Shown here piece after piece: positions 17,946-25,728 of a stretch of 40,021 nucleotides of DNA. Location: the NCBI GenBank assembly GCA_007378955.1, contig VMGY01000009.1, positions 1-40,021 on the forward strand. Reading direction: 5' to 3'. The translations under genes were made by a program, and so were the position numbers. Numbering within the stretch: the first letter of the stretch is position 1; each line of letters opens with the position of its first letter. This stretch comes from Parcubacteria group bacterium Athens0714_12. Its GTDB lineage: Bacteria > Patescibacteriota > Patescibacteriia > UBA2591 > VMGY01. Below the pieces are notes generated by a model. The model saw nothing but the letters and a program-made list of their open reading frames with translations, ran no database searches and was not told the DNA's origin.

Positions 17946-20030
17946 TTATTTTGGCCAGCTGGCGACGATTAGCATTCCATCTTCATGAGGCAGTTTCTGC
18001 CAGATTTCCTCGGTGATAAAAGGGATAAAAGGGTGAAGAAGTTTTAGAGAATTTGATAAAATATGCCAAAGGAGATATTGAGTGGATAATTTTTGTTTTT
18101 CGTTTTTAAGCTGATTTTTGGCGATTTCAATGTATTTGTCGCAGAATTCATGCCAAAAAAAATCATAAATTATTTCCGCTGATTGGGAAAAGCGGTATTT
18201 TTCTAAATTTTCAGAAACTTTTTTAATCGCGCTTTCTAATTTTTTAAGGATTAGTTTGTCTTCTTTGCTTAAATTTTTAAATTTTTTCAATTTTAATTCA
18301 GGAAAATTTTTAGATTCCATTCCAAGATTAAACATTACAAATCTACTGGCGTTCCAGATTTTGTTGCAGAATTTTTTGCCCATCACAATATTATCTTCAA
18401 TAAAATGAATATCTTGATTTCCCGTAATTTGCCAGGCAAGGCCGAAGCGAACGGCATCGGCGCCGTATTTTCCAATTAATTCTAAAGGGTCAACGCCAGT
18501 GCCCAAAGATTTTGACATTCTTTTGCCGTCAATATTAAGAACCGTGGGGTGGACAAAAACTTCTTTAAAGGGAATTTTTTTTGTAAATTCTAAACTGGAA
18601 AAAATCATTCTCGCCACCCATAAGTTAATAATATCTCTAGCAGTGGAAAGAACAGTGGTCGGATAATATTCTTTTAAAAGCTCTGTTTTTTCCGGCCAGC
18701 CAAGTGTGGCGAAAGGCCAGAGAGCGGAACTAAACCAAGTATCCAAAACATCATCAACTCCTTCCAAAGGAATTTTATGTCCCCACCAGATTTGCCGGGA
18801 AATACACCAATCTTTAATATTATTAAGCCAGTCAAAATACGACTTTTCAAATCTTTTGGGAATAAATTTTATTTCTCCGCTTTTTACGGCTTTAATCGCT
18901 TTTTTCGCCAACTCATCCATTTTTAAAAACCATTGGTGGCTTGGCATCGGCTCAATCAAAGAAGAGCATCGGTAGCAGTATGGCCGAGAATGGGTGTATT
19001 CTTCGGTTTTTTCCAAAAGTCCCTGTTTTTCCAATTCTTCCAATACTTTCGCGCGGCATTGCAGAGGAGTCATTCCGGAACAAATTTTTGACTCATCGGT
19101 CATTAAGCCGTCTTGGCCGATAATTTTCGGCGCCTCCAAATTATGTCTTTGGCCGATTTCCCAGTCAGCCGGGTCGTGGCTCGGCGTTACTTTAACCGCG
19201 CCGGTGCCGAAATTCAAATCAACCGCCCGGTCGGCGATAATGGGAATTTCTTTGTTTAAAATCGGCAGGATTAGTTTTTCTCCAACCAAATCTTTATATC
19301 TTTTATCTTTCGGGTTGACGGCCACGGCCGTGTCGCCCAGCATGGTTTCCGGCCGGGTGGTGGCGACGATGACACATTTATTCGGCGAAGATTTCAGTAA
19401 ATATTTAATGTGCCATAATTTCCCCTTTTCCTCTTTATAATTCAATTCCAAATCAGACAAGCTTGTTCGGCATCTCGGGCACCAGTTAACCACTCTTTCT
19501 CCTTCGTAAATCCAGCCTTTTTTGTAATAATATTTAAAAGCGATTTCTACCGCTTTCGCGTAGTCTTTATCCATGGTGAATCTTGTTTTTGACCAATCGC
19601 AGGAACAGCCTAATTTTTTAAATTGATTTAAAATAATATCCCCGTATTCTTTTTTCCATTGCCAAACTTTTTCAATAAATTTTTCTTTTCCCAAATCAAA
19701 TCTAGTCAACCCCTCTTTTTTTAATTGTTTTTCCACCACGTTTTGCGTGGCAATGCCGGCATGGTCAGTGCCAGGGATCCATAAAGTTTTAAAGCCGCGC
19801 ATTCTTTTGTAGCGGATTAAAGTATCCTGGATGATCGCGTTTAAAGCATGTCCCATATGCAAAGAGCCGGTGATGTTCGGCGGCGGGATGGCGATTGTAA
19901 AAGATTTTTTATTTTTTTTGGCCGGCAAATTTTCCGGATTAAAATAACCGGACTTTTCCCAAAGCCGGTATATTTTTTCTTCGGTTAAATTCGGCTGATA
20001 TGTTTTTTCTAATTCGCTTGACATAAACAA
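17946..20030 (-). CDS. valS: Valyl-tRNA synthetase (compact form)
   Basis: PPPNITGSLHMGHALN (HIGH motif), TTRPETMLGDTAVAVNP, VLDTWFSSALWPFATLGWPEKT, DGKRMSKSLGTGVDP (KMSKS). Confidence 0.93.
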   Translation of the reverse strand: MFMSSELEKTYQPNLTEEKIYRLWEKSGYFNPENLPAKKNKKSFTIAIPPPNITGSLHMGHALNAIIQDTLIRYKRMRGFKTLWIPGTDHAGIATQNVVEKQLKKEGLTRFDLGKEKFIEKVWQWKKEYGDIILNQFKKLGCSCDWSKTRFTMDKDYAKAVEIAFKYYYKKGWIYEGERVVNWCPRCRTSLSDLELNYKEEKGKLWHIKYLLKSSPNKCVIVATTRPETMLGDTAVAVNPKDKRYKDLVGEKLILPILNKEIPIIADRAVDLNFGTGAVKVTPSHDPADWEIGQRHNLEAPKIIGQDGLMTDESKICSGMTPLQCRAKVLEELEKQGLLEKTEEYTHSRPYCYRCSSLIEPMPSHQWFLKMDELAKKAIKAVKSGEIKFIPKRFEKSYFDWLNNIKDWCISRQIWWGHKIPLEGVDDVLDTWFSSALWPFATLGWPEKTELLKEYYPTTVLSTARDIINLWVARMIFSSLEFTKKIPFKEVFVHPTVLNIDGKRMSKSLGTGVDPLELIGKYGADAVRFGLAWQITGNQDIHFIEDNIVMGKKFCNKIWNASRFVMFNLGMESKNFPELKLKKFKNLSKEDKLILKKLESAIKKVSENLEKYRFSQSAEIIYDFFWHEFCDKYIEIAKNQLKNEKQKLSTQYLLWHILSNSLKLLHPFIPFITEEIWQKLPHEDGMLIVASWPK
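17949..17976. repeat. Direct repeat at the valS 3' end (right copy)
   Basis: See 16479-16506; encodes the C-terminal MLIVASWPK of ValS. Confidence 0.85.
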
Positions 20031-20097
20031 TGATTAGTTCTAAGCTAAAATATTATTTATTTTAACACATTAACAAATAAAAGAAAAGGGGGGCGCC

Positions 20098-20382
20098 ATG
20101 ATGGATTGCATGGGAGTTTTTAATTTTTTAAAGGAGGGATTTGCTTATAGCTCTAAAACAGAAGAAGTTTTAAAGCATGTTTTAGGGTGCCAGGATGATT
20201 TATGCAGTGAAGTAGAAACGGCTCTAATGGAGTTTTTTGAGGCAGTTTCTTGGGATATCAGAGGAGAAAAAGGGCAGGCAAAAAGAGTAGCTTATGAAGC
20301 GGCGCAAAGACTGAGTAAAACCATAAAAGCTATTGAAGGAGACCAACAAAAAACAAAAGAACAAAATGCCGTGAAAGTTTAA
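20098..20382 (+). CDS. Small hypothetical protein (about 94 aa), helical
   Basis: AAAAGGGGGGCGCC upstream of ATGATG; terminator hairpin after the stop. Confidence 0.65.
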   Translation: MMDCMGVFNFLKEGFAYSSKTEEVLKHVLGCQDDLCSEVETALMEFFEAVSWDIRGEKGQAKRVAYEAAQRLSKTIKAIEGDQQKTKEQNAVKV

Positions 20383-20395
20383 AATTAATTAAACG

Positions 20396-20430
20396 GGCTC
20401 GCGCAAATATACGCGAGCCTTTTTATTTTA
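20396..20430 (+). terminator. Intrinsic terminator
   Basis: GGCTCGCG-CAAATATA-CGCGAGCC followed by TTTTTATTTTA. Confidence 0.85.
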
Positions 20431-20863
20431 GAAAATTAATAAAAACATCCCGTCGATTTTCTTTTTTGCCGGTTTTTAAATTTATTTCAATTCTGTTTTT
20501 AGGCAGAATTTTTTTTATTTTTTCCGCCCATTCAATGGCGCAAGTAGTATTTTTTTGCCCTAAAAATTCTAAAACGCCGATATTTAGCAAGTCTTGGAAA
20601 TTTTCAATTCTATAAGCGTCTATATGGCATAATCGTTTGATATTGGATTTGGGATTTTTGGTTTGATAAATTTTCATTAAAACAAAAGTCGGGCTGTTAA
20701 CATTTTTTTTGACGCCTAAAGATTTTGCCAAACTTTTAACAAAAACTGTTTTACCCGCTCCTAATTCGCCTGATAAAGCGATTACCTCCCCGCCTTTTAA
20801 TTTTTTGGCTATTTCGCCGGCTATTTTTTGAGTTTGTTTTATGTTTTTATTTAAGTGTTTCAT
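20423..20863 (-). CDS. tsaE: tRNA t6A biosynthesis ATPase TsaE
   Basis: [39 protein letters not shown]. Confidence 0.93.
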   Translation of the reverse strand: MKHLNKNIKQTQKIAGEIAKKLKGGEVIALSGELGAGKTVFVKSLAKSLGVKKNVNSPTFVLMKIYQTKNPKSNIKRLCHIDAYRIENFQDLLNIGVLEFLGQKNTTCAIEWAEKIKKILPKNRIEINLKTGKKENRRDVFINFLK

Positions 20864-21993
20864 AATTCTAAATTAGGGTCGGTTTTTATTTTTTGCCAAT
20901 CAGAAAAATCTTTTTTTGCGATATGGAAATAAGCGGCCGCGCCGATCATTGCCGCGTTGTCAGTGCAAAATTTTAATTCAGGAATAAATAAATTTACTTC
21001 AGGCAAATTTATTGCGGTTTGTTTTTTTAAATCCTCGCGCAGTTTTTTATTGGCCACCACGCCGCCGCCTAAAATAATACTTTTGACTTTATATTCTTTG
21101 GCCGCCCTAATAGTTTTTTCTATTAAAACATCAACAACTGCCTGTTGAAAAGACGCGCAAAAATCCTCCAAAAAATTTTTCGGCTTTGATTTTATTTTTC
21201 GCGATTGGTAAAGCGCCGCGGTTTTCAGGCCGGAAAAACTGAAATTATAATTTTTTGTTTTTGACATCGGTCGGGGCAAGTTGTATTTATAAGGATTTCC
21301 GCTTTCAGCCAATTTAGAAATAATCGGACCGCCCGGGTAGCCGATATTTAATAGCTTGGCAACTTTATCAAAGCATTCGCCGGCTGCGTCGTCTAAAGTT
21401 TGCCCGATTTTTTGATACTTTAAATGATTTTTCATTAAAACTAATTCCGTATGCCCGCCGGAAACAACTAAGCAAAGAGCGGGAAATTTAACATTTTTGT
21501 CATTGCGAGGAGTGATGACTTTTTCTTTGTCATTGCGAGGAGCCTCAGCAGAGGCGACGAAGCAATCCCGAGGATGAGCGAAGAGGATTACTCCGTCGCG
21601 CGGTTTGCCATCTCCTCTGTCTGTCAGCCAATTGGCGTAGATATGTCCTTCTAAGTGATTTACCGCGATTAAAGGTTTTTGCCAAACATAAGACAATGTT
21701 TTCGCGGTTTCCACGCCGACTAAAAGAGAAGTGATTAAGCCCGGACCGTTTGTCACGGCCAAATAATCTATTTTTAAATTTTTAGGCAAATTTTTTAAAG
21801 ATTTTTCTATTAAAGGAATAATAATTTCAAGATGTTTTCTGGCCGCGACTTCCGGCACGATACCACCATATTTTCTATGGATATTAGTTTGCGAAGAAAC
21901 TAAATTAGATAAAATATTAAAAGAGCCGTTTTTCGCTTCCAATAAGCAAAGAGCTGTTTCGTCACAGGATGTTTCTATGGCTAAAATAATCAT
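20860..21993 (-). CDS. tsaD: tRNA N6-adenosine threonylcarbamoyltransferase TsaD, with repeat-derived insertion
   Basis: AIETSCDETA, NHLEGHIYAN, VVSGGHTELV, LDDAAGECFDKVAKLL, FSFSGLKTA, CTDNAAMIG. Confidence 0.96.
   Translation of the reverse strand: MIILAIETSCDETALCLLEAKNGSFNILSNLVSSQTNIHRKYGGIVPEVAARKHLEIIIPLIEKSLKNLPKNLKIDYLAVTNGPGLITSLLVGVETAKTLSYVWQKPLIAVNHLEGHIYANWLTDRGDGKPRDGVILFAHPRDCFVASAEAPRNDKEKVITPRNDKNVKFPALCLVVSGGHTELVLMKNHLKYQKIGQTLDDAAGECFDKVAKLLNIGYPGGPIISKLAESGNPYKYNLPRPMSKTKNYNFSFSGLKTAALYQSRKIKSKPKNFLEDFCASFQQAVVDVLIEKTIRAAKEYKVKSIILGGGVVANKKLREDLKKQTAINLPEVNLFIPELKFCTDNAAMIGAAAYFHIAKKDFSDWQKIKTDPNLEL
21490..21624. repeat. In-frame repeat-derived insertion within tsaD (about 45 codons)
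   Basis: Contains TTTGTCATTGCGAGGAG twice 30 bp apart and CATTGCGAGGAGCCTCAGCAGAGGCGACGAAGCAATCCCGAGG, a CATTGCGAGGAGC...GCGACGAAGCAATC-type dispersed repeat. Confidence 0.85.
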
Positions 21994-22023
21994 ATTTGTT
22001 CATCATAGCATATTATTTTGGAG

Positions 22024-22052
22024 TTGACAAAATCAAAAAAATCTGTTATGTT
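22024..22052 (+). promoter_or_regulatory. Extended -10 promoter for the SPFH operon
   Basis: TTGACA (22024-22029), 17-bp spacer, TGT-TATGTT (-10 at 22047-22052). Confidence 0.65.
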
Positions 22053-22120
22053 TTATGAATAAAAAAGGAGGGAGGTTCTTTACAATTAAATTTAAACCGT
22101 AAAACGAGAAGGAGGTTGAA

Positions 22121-23386
22121 ATGTTGATTTTTGAATTATTTTTGATTATCGGTTCGGTTGTTTTGATTTGGGTTGATTGCGAAATTCTGATTAGAAAATG
22201 GGCTGATAAAGGAATTTTTTCTGTCAGAATTCCCCAAAATACAGTTTTGGCTATTATGCGGGATAAAAAGTTGCTTTTAATGTTATTTGCTCCTACGGGG
22301 AAATTAGACTACTGGCGAGATTTTTGTCTTAAAAAAAACAAAGAAGCGGGAAGAGAAAAGTTTGTCATAGTGGATAAACCTGGCGGGCTTGTCGCGATTG
22401 GTTGGCCATGGAAAAATTCTGTTTATGAATGGTACAAGACAAAAACAGATAAAGATAGAATAGTGAATGCTCTTCATTCTGTTGATTTGGCTGAATTTAT
22501 TTTAATTTGGCCGTCTGCTGATCCAGCCGCGAAAGTTAATGACCCAAATGGAATACCAAATTATGAATCAGGCGATCGAATTGAGATAAGATCTAGTTTG
22601 ATATACACCGGAGCCGTGAGGGATCCTGAAAAATTTCTTTTCAACATAGGAAATCCTCCCCATGACGCGTTAAAAGACACAATTCGACCTATTTGGTTGG
22701 AAACAATCGGAGGGATGACTTTTTATAAGTATGCGCAACAAGTAGAGAGTGAAAAAAAGATTGCCGAAGAATTAAAGCCCGAGATAATACAATTATGCAA
22801 TAGAAATTTAAGAATCGCCTTAGGAATTTTAACGAAAAAAGGCGAGGAATGGGCAGATCCTGCCGCCGAAGAATACAAAAAAACTATCATAGCAAAAATT
22901 GAGGAAAGTTGGGGAATATGGAGTAAGGACATCAGGGTGGGAGACATAGAAGAAGTTAATAAAGCCATACGCGATGCTATGGCTGGGCAGGTAGTGGAAA
23001 GAGCGGGAGCGATAGCAACAGTGGAGAGGGCCCAGGGACAAGCAAGGTCGAGAGAAATTTTGGCGGATGTCGGCCTGTACGAACGTAAAAAAGAAGGAGA
23101 AGGAATAGCAGCCATTATTAGCAGTAGAATAGAAGCTTATGCTGGTGGTGATAAAAGTGTCTTAGCAAAAGAGCGGGCATCGGAAAGAGTTTTGACGGAT
23201 AGATACTACGAACTATTAAAAGGAATGTCCGCTGAAGGCAGGCAACTTTTTTATCAAATTCCTAACTTGCCCCAAAGAGACCAGAATATAATGTATGATT
23301 TTTTGGAAAAAGCCAAGAAAAATCCCGCGTTAGCTGAAATAATTCCTGAATTTATCACGAAGTTTTTCGAGAAAGGGGGTAAGTGA
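22121..23386 (+). CDS. Membrane-anchored SPFH/Band-7 (flotillin/prohibitin)-like protein
   Basis: N-terminal TM, band-7-like central region, then VGDIEEVNKAIRDAMAGQVVERAGAIATVERAQGQARSREILAD (flotillin-like helical region); SD AGAAGGAGG. Confidence 0.65.
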   Translation: MLIFELFLIIGSVVLIWVDCEILIRKWADKGIFSVRIPQNTVLAIMRDKKLLLMLFAPTGKLDYWRDFCLKKNKEAGREKFVIVDKPGGLVAIGWPWKNSVYEWYKTKTDKDRIVNALHSVDLAEFILIWPSADPAAKVNDPNGIPNYESGDRIEIRSSLIYTGAVRDPEKFLFNIGNPPHDALKDTIRPIWLETIGGMTFYKYAQQVESEKKIAEELKPEIIQLCNRNLRIALGILTKKGEEWADPAAEEYKKTIIAKIEESWGIWSKDIRVGDIEEVNKAIRDAMAGQVVERAGAIATVERAQGQARSREILADVGLYERKKEGEGIAAIISSRIEAYAGGDKSVLAKERASERVLTDRYYELLKGMSAEGRQLFYQIPNLPQRDQNIMYDFLEKAKKNPALAEIIPEFITKFFEKGGK

Positions 23387-24003
23387 TGGAATTAATATTG
23401 ATTTGGGAGTGGATTAAGGTAAGAATTGGCGCGGTAAAAATTTATTTAAAAAGAAAGGCGATAGAAACCGCGGCAGAGATTAATAAATTTTTACCCGGGA
23501 TGAAATTTTTTCCGGCAATAAAGGAAAAAATAAAAAAAGTTGGCTTGGTAAAAATTTACTTTACGGCGGCAATTGTTTTGTTTATTAGCTTGTTTTTAGT
23601 CGTCGGTGAAAAAGTATTTTTTTGGGGAATTGTTTTTATGGTTTTGACTTTAATTATTTTGAGCCAGTTGATAAGAACTTTTTCCGAAAAAAAAGTGGAA
23701 GACGGGAAAACGAAATATGAAAACAGTATGCTAGTAAAAATCAATCTATGCGTCGTAGCAAGCTCACTTTTTTTTATCACCTTTTTTATTTTACAGGAAA
23801 AAGGAGGCGTGGATTGGCTCAAAGAAATGATGCCTATGTTTAACTCCTCGGTGATTGAAAGGCCTTTAATAACAGCCATTAGAAACGAGGAAAAAAAAGA
23901 GCTTTTAAGGGCGGCAAGTCCGGCAGTATTGGTTGTTATCGGCATAATTATTTTTTATGCCATAAAATACGGCATAAAAAAGAAAGAAAGGAAAAAGAAC
24001 TAA
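23386..24003 (+). CDS. Multi-pass membrane protein, translationally coupled to the SPFH-like gene
   Basis: Stop/start overlap (AAGTGATGGAA); several hydrophobic segments. Confidence 0.7.
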   Translation: MELILIWEWIKVRIGAVKIYLKRKAIETAAEINKFLPGMKFFPAIKEKIKKVGLVKIYFTAAIVLFISLFLVVGEKVFFWGIVFMVLTLIILSQLIRTFSEKKVEDGKTKYENSMLVKINLCVVASSLFFITFFILQEKGGVDWLKEMMPMFNSSVIERPLITAIRNEEKKELLRAASPAVLVVIGIIIFYAIKYGIKKKERKKN

Positions 24004-24010
24004 AACAAAA

Positions 24011-24045
24011 AAAGAGCAGGTGAAAATAGCCTGCCCTTTTTATTT
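24011..24045 (+). terminator. Intrinsic terminator
   Basis: AAAGAGCAGG-TGAAAATAG-CCTGCCCTTTTT. Confidence 0.75.
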
Positions 24046-24069
24046 ATTATTACAAGAAATAATGTTTTT

Positions 24070-24471
24070 CTATCTTCCTTCCTTAATCGCTTTTTTAACC
24101 AAAGCGTCCGCTTCTTTATTTTTTTCTCTGGGGATATGATGAAAATTTATTTTCTTGAAACCTTGGCTCAAATTCCACGCTTTAATAAATAACAGTCCCA
24201 AATCTTTGTCTTTAACTTTATATTCCCTGTTTAATTGCTTGACTACTAATTCGCTGTCCAAATAACAATCTATTTCTTGCGCTTCCATTTTTTTCGCTTT
24301 TTCCAGCGCTAAAATTAATGCCTGATATTCCGCTTGATTATTGGTTGTTTCGCCGATATATTTTGAATATTCAGCGATGATTTTATTTTCTTGGTCGCGG
24401 ATAACAACGCCAATACCCGCTGGTCCCGGATTGCCTGAAGCGCCTCCATCAGTATATGTTTTTAGTTTCAT
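24070..24471 (-). CDS. Ribonuclease HI-like protein
   Basis: YTDGGASGNPGPAGIGVVI, TTNNQAEYQALILALEKA, YLDSELVVKQLNREYKVK. Confidence 0.92.
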   Translation of the reverse strand: MKLKTYTDGGASGNPGPAGIGVVIRDQENKIIAEYSKYIGETTNNQAEYQALILALEKAKKMEAQEIDCYLDSELVVKQLNREYKVKDKDLGLLFIKAWNLSQGFKKINFHHIPREKNKEADALVKKAIKEGR

Positions 24472-24478
24472 ATTATTT

Positions 24479-24612
24479 AATTAGCTTGAATTACGAAATT
24501 TATTATTCGGGGCGCGCTCATATCTTTTTTGCGCTGCGGACTAATGACGGGCGTCTGCAAAAAAGATATGAGTGCGCCCCCTACTCAGCCTATTTCGTAA
24601 TTCAAAGTAATT
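24479..24612. mobile_element. Palindromic family 1, copy 2
   Basis: TTGAATTACGAAAT ... ATTTCGTAATTCAA; GGGGCGCGCTCATATCTTTTTTGCGCTGCGGACTAATGACGGGCGTCTGCAAAAAAGATATGAGTGCGCCCC. Confidence 0.85.
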
Positions 24613-24621
24613 AATATTATT

Positions 24622-25437
24622 TTATTTTTGGCACTCGGGGCAAAAACTTGTTCCCCTGCCGGCTAATTTAATTTCTTTAATTATTTCGCCGCATCTGAAA
24701 CATTTTTTTCCTTCTCTTTGATAAACTTTTAGAAAAGGGACGTAATTTCCTTTTTTGCCGTAGATATCAAGATAACTATCAATTGATGTCCCTTTACGCT
24801 TTATTGCCGCGGACAGAATTTTTTTAATGCCATGAAAAAGTTTTTCAATTTCATTTTCTTTTAAGGTTTCTTTTTTTCGGTCCGGCCGGACTCGCGCGTA
24901 GAAACAAATTTCCTGGGCATAAATATTGCCAAGGCCGGCAATGAAATTCTGCTCCATCAGCAAAGGCTTTATTTTTTTATTTTTCTTTTTGAATAATAAA
25001 TTTTTGAAAATTTTTAAGGTAAAATTTTTTTCTAATGGTTCGGGCCCGTATTTTTCTTTAATTAATAATTTTTCCAAATCATTATTTTTTAAAAGTTTTA
25101 TCCAGCCGAATTTCCGCAAATCATTGAATAAAAGATTATTGCCGCCGTTAAAATAAAAAATCAGATGAGTATGTTTTTCCGGCTTGGCATTATAAATCAA
25201 TTGGCCGGTTAATTTTAAATGAATGATTAAATTCCAATTATCGGAAAGATTGATAATTAATAATTTAGCTCTTCTTTTTATTTGTTCTATTTTTAATCCC
25301 CGAAGAATGCTTTGAAATTTTTTAACTGAAAGATTGATGATTTTTGGCAATTTTATTTTTATCTCTTTAATTTTTTTGCCTTTTATTTTTCCTTCCAGTT
25401 CTAATTTAATTGTTTCTACTTCCGGCAGTTCTGGCAT
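24622..25437 (-). CDS. mutM: Formamidopyrimidine-DNA glycosylase (MutM/Fpg)
   Basis: N-terminal PELPEVET; zinc finger CFRCGEIIKEIKLAGRGTSFCPECQ. Confidence 0.96.
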   Translation of the reverse strand: MPELPEVETIKLELEGKIKGKKIKEIKIKLPKIINLSVKKFQSILRGLKIEQIKRRAKLLIINLSDNWNLIIHLKLTGQLIYNAKPEKHTHLIFYFNGGNNLLFNDLRKFGWIKLLKNNDLEKLLIKEKYGPEPLEKNFTLKIFKNLLFKKKNKKIKPLLMEQNFIAGLGNIYAQEICFYARVRPDRKKETLKENEIEKLFHGIKKILSAAIKRKGTSIDSYLDIYGKKGNYVPFLKVYQREGKKCFRCGEIIKEIKLAGRGTSFCPECQK

Positions 25438-25456
25438 AGAATTTATAAATTATAAG

Positions 25457-25596
25457 TACCAAATTCCAAAACACAAACAAATTCCAAATTTTAATGTTCA
25501 AAATTCTAAACAGATAGCAGATTTAAGGTTTGGGATTTAAAATTTTGAATTTAGATATTGTTTGTGATTTGTAATTTAAGATTTGGAATTTTATAT
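25457..25596. repeat. Imperfect inverted repeat of AAATTCCAAA-type sequence
   Basis: ACCAAATTCCAAAACACAAACAAATTCC... versus ...TTGTTTGTGATTTGTAATTTAAGATTTGGAATTT; shares AAATTCCAAA motif with 8323-8392. Confidence 0.6.
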
Positions 25597-25602
25597 TATT
25601 CC

Positions 25603-25721
25603 TTGAATTACGAAATGGATAATCGGGTGAGTAGATATGTCTTTTTTGCGCTGCGGACTTGTCGCCGCGTCTGCAAAAAAGACATATTTACTCACCCTTG
25701 AAATCGTTATTTCGTAATTCA
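25603..25721. mobile_element. Palindromic family 1, copy 3 (divergent stem)
   Basis: TTGAATTACGAAAT ... ATTTCGTAATTCA; stem GGGTGAGTAGATATGTC / GACATATTTACTCACCC around TTTTTTGCGCTGCGGACTTGTCGCCGCGTCTGCAAAAAA. Confidence 0.85.
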
Positions 25722-25728
25722 GACATTA

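Noticed and set aside
22055-22102. Possible 15-aa leader peptide MNKKGGRFFTIKFKP upstream of the SPFH-like gene
   Set aside because: The predicted promoter (-10 at 22047-22052) places the transcription start at or after its ATG, and the purine-rich stretch is better explained as SD-like sequence.
9705-25721. Repeats considered as a CRISPR array
   Set aside because: Copies are dispersed, palindromic, over 100 bp, and have no regular spacers; no cas genes are present.
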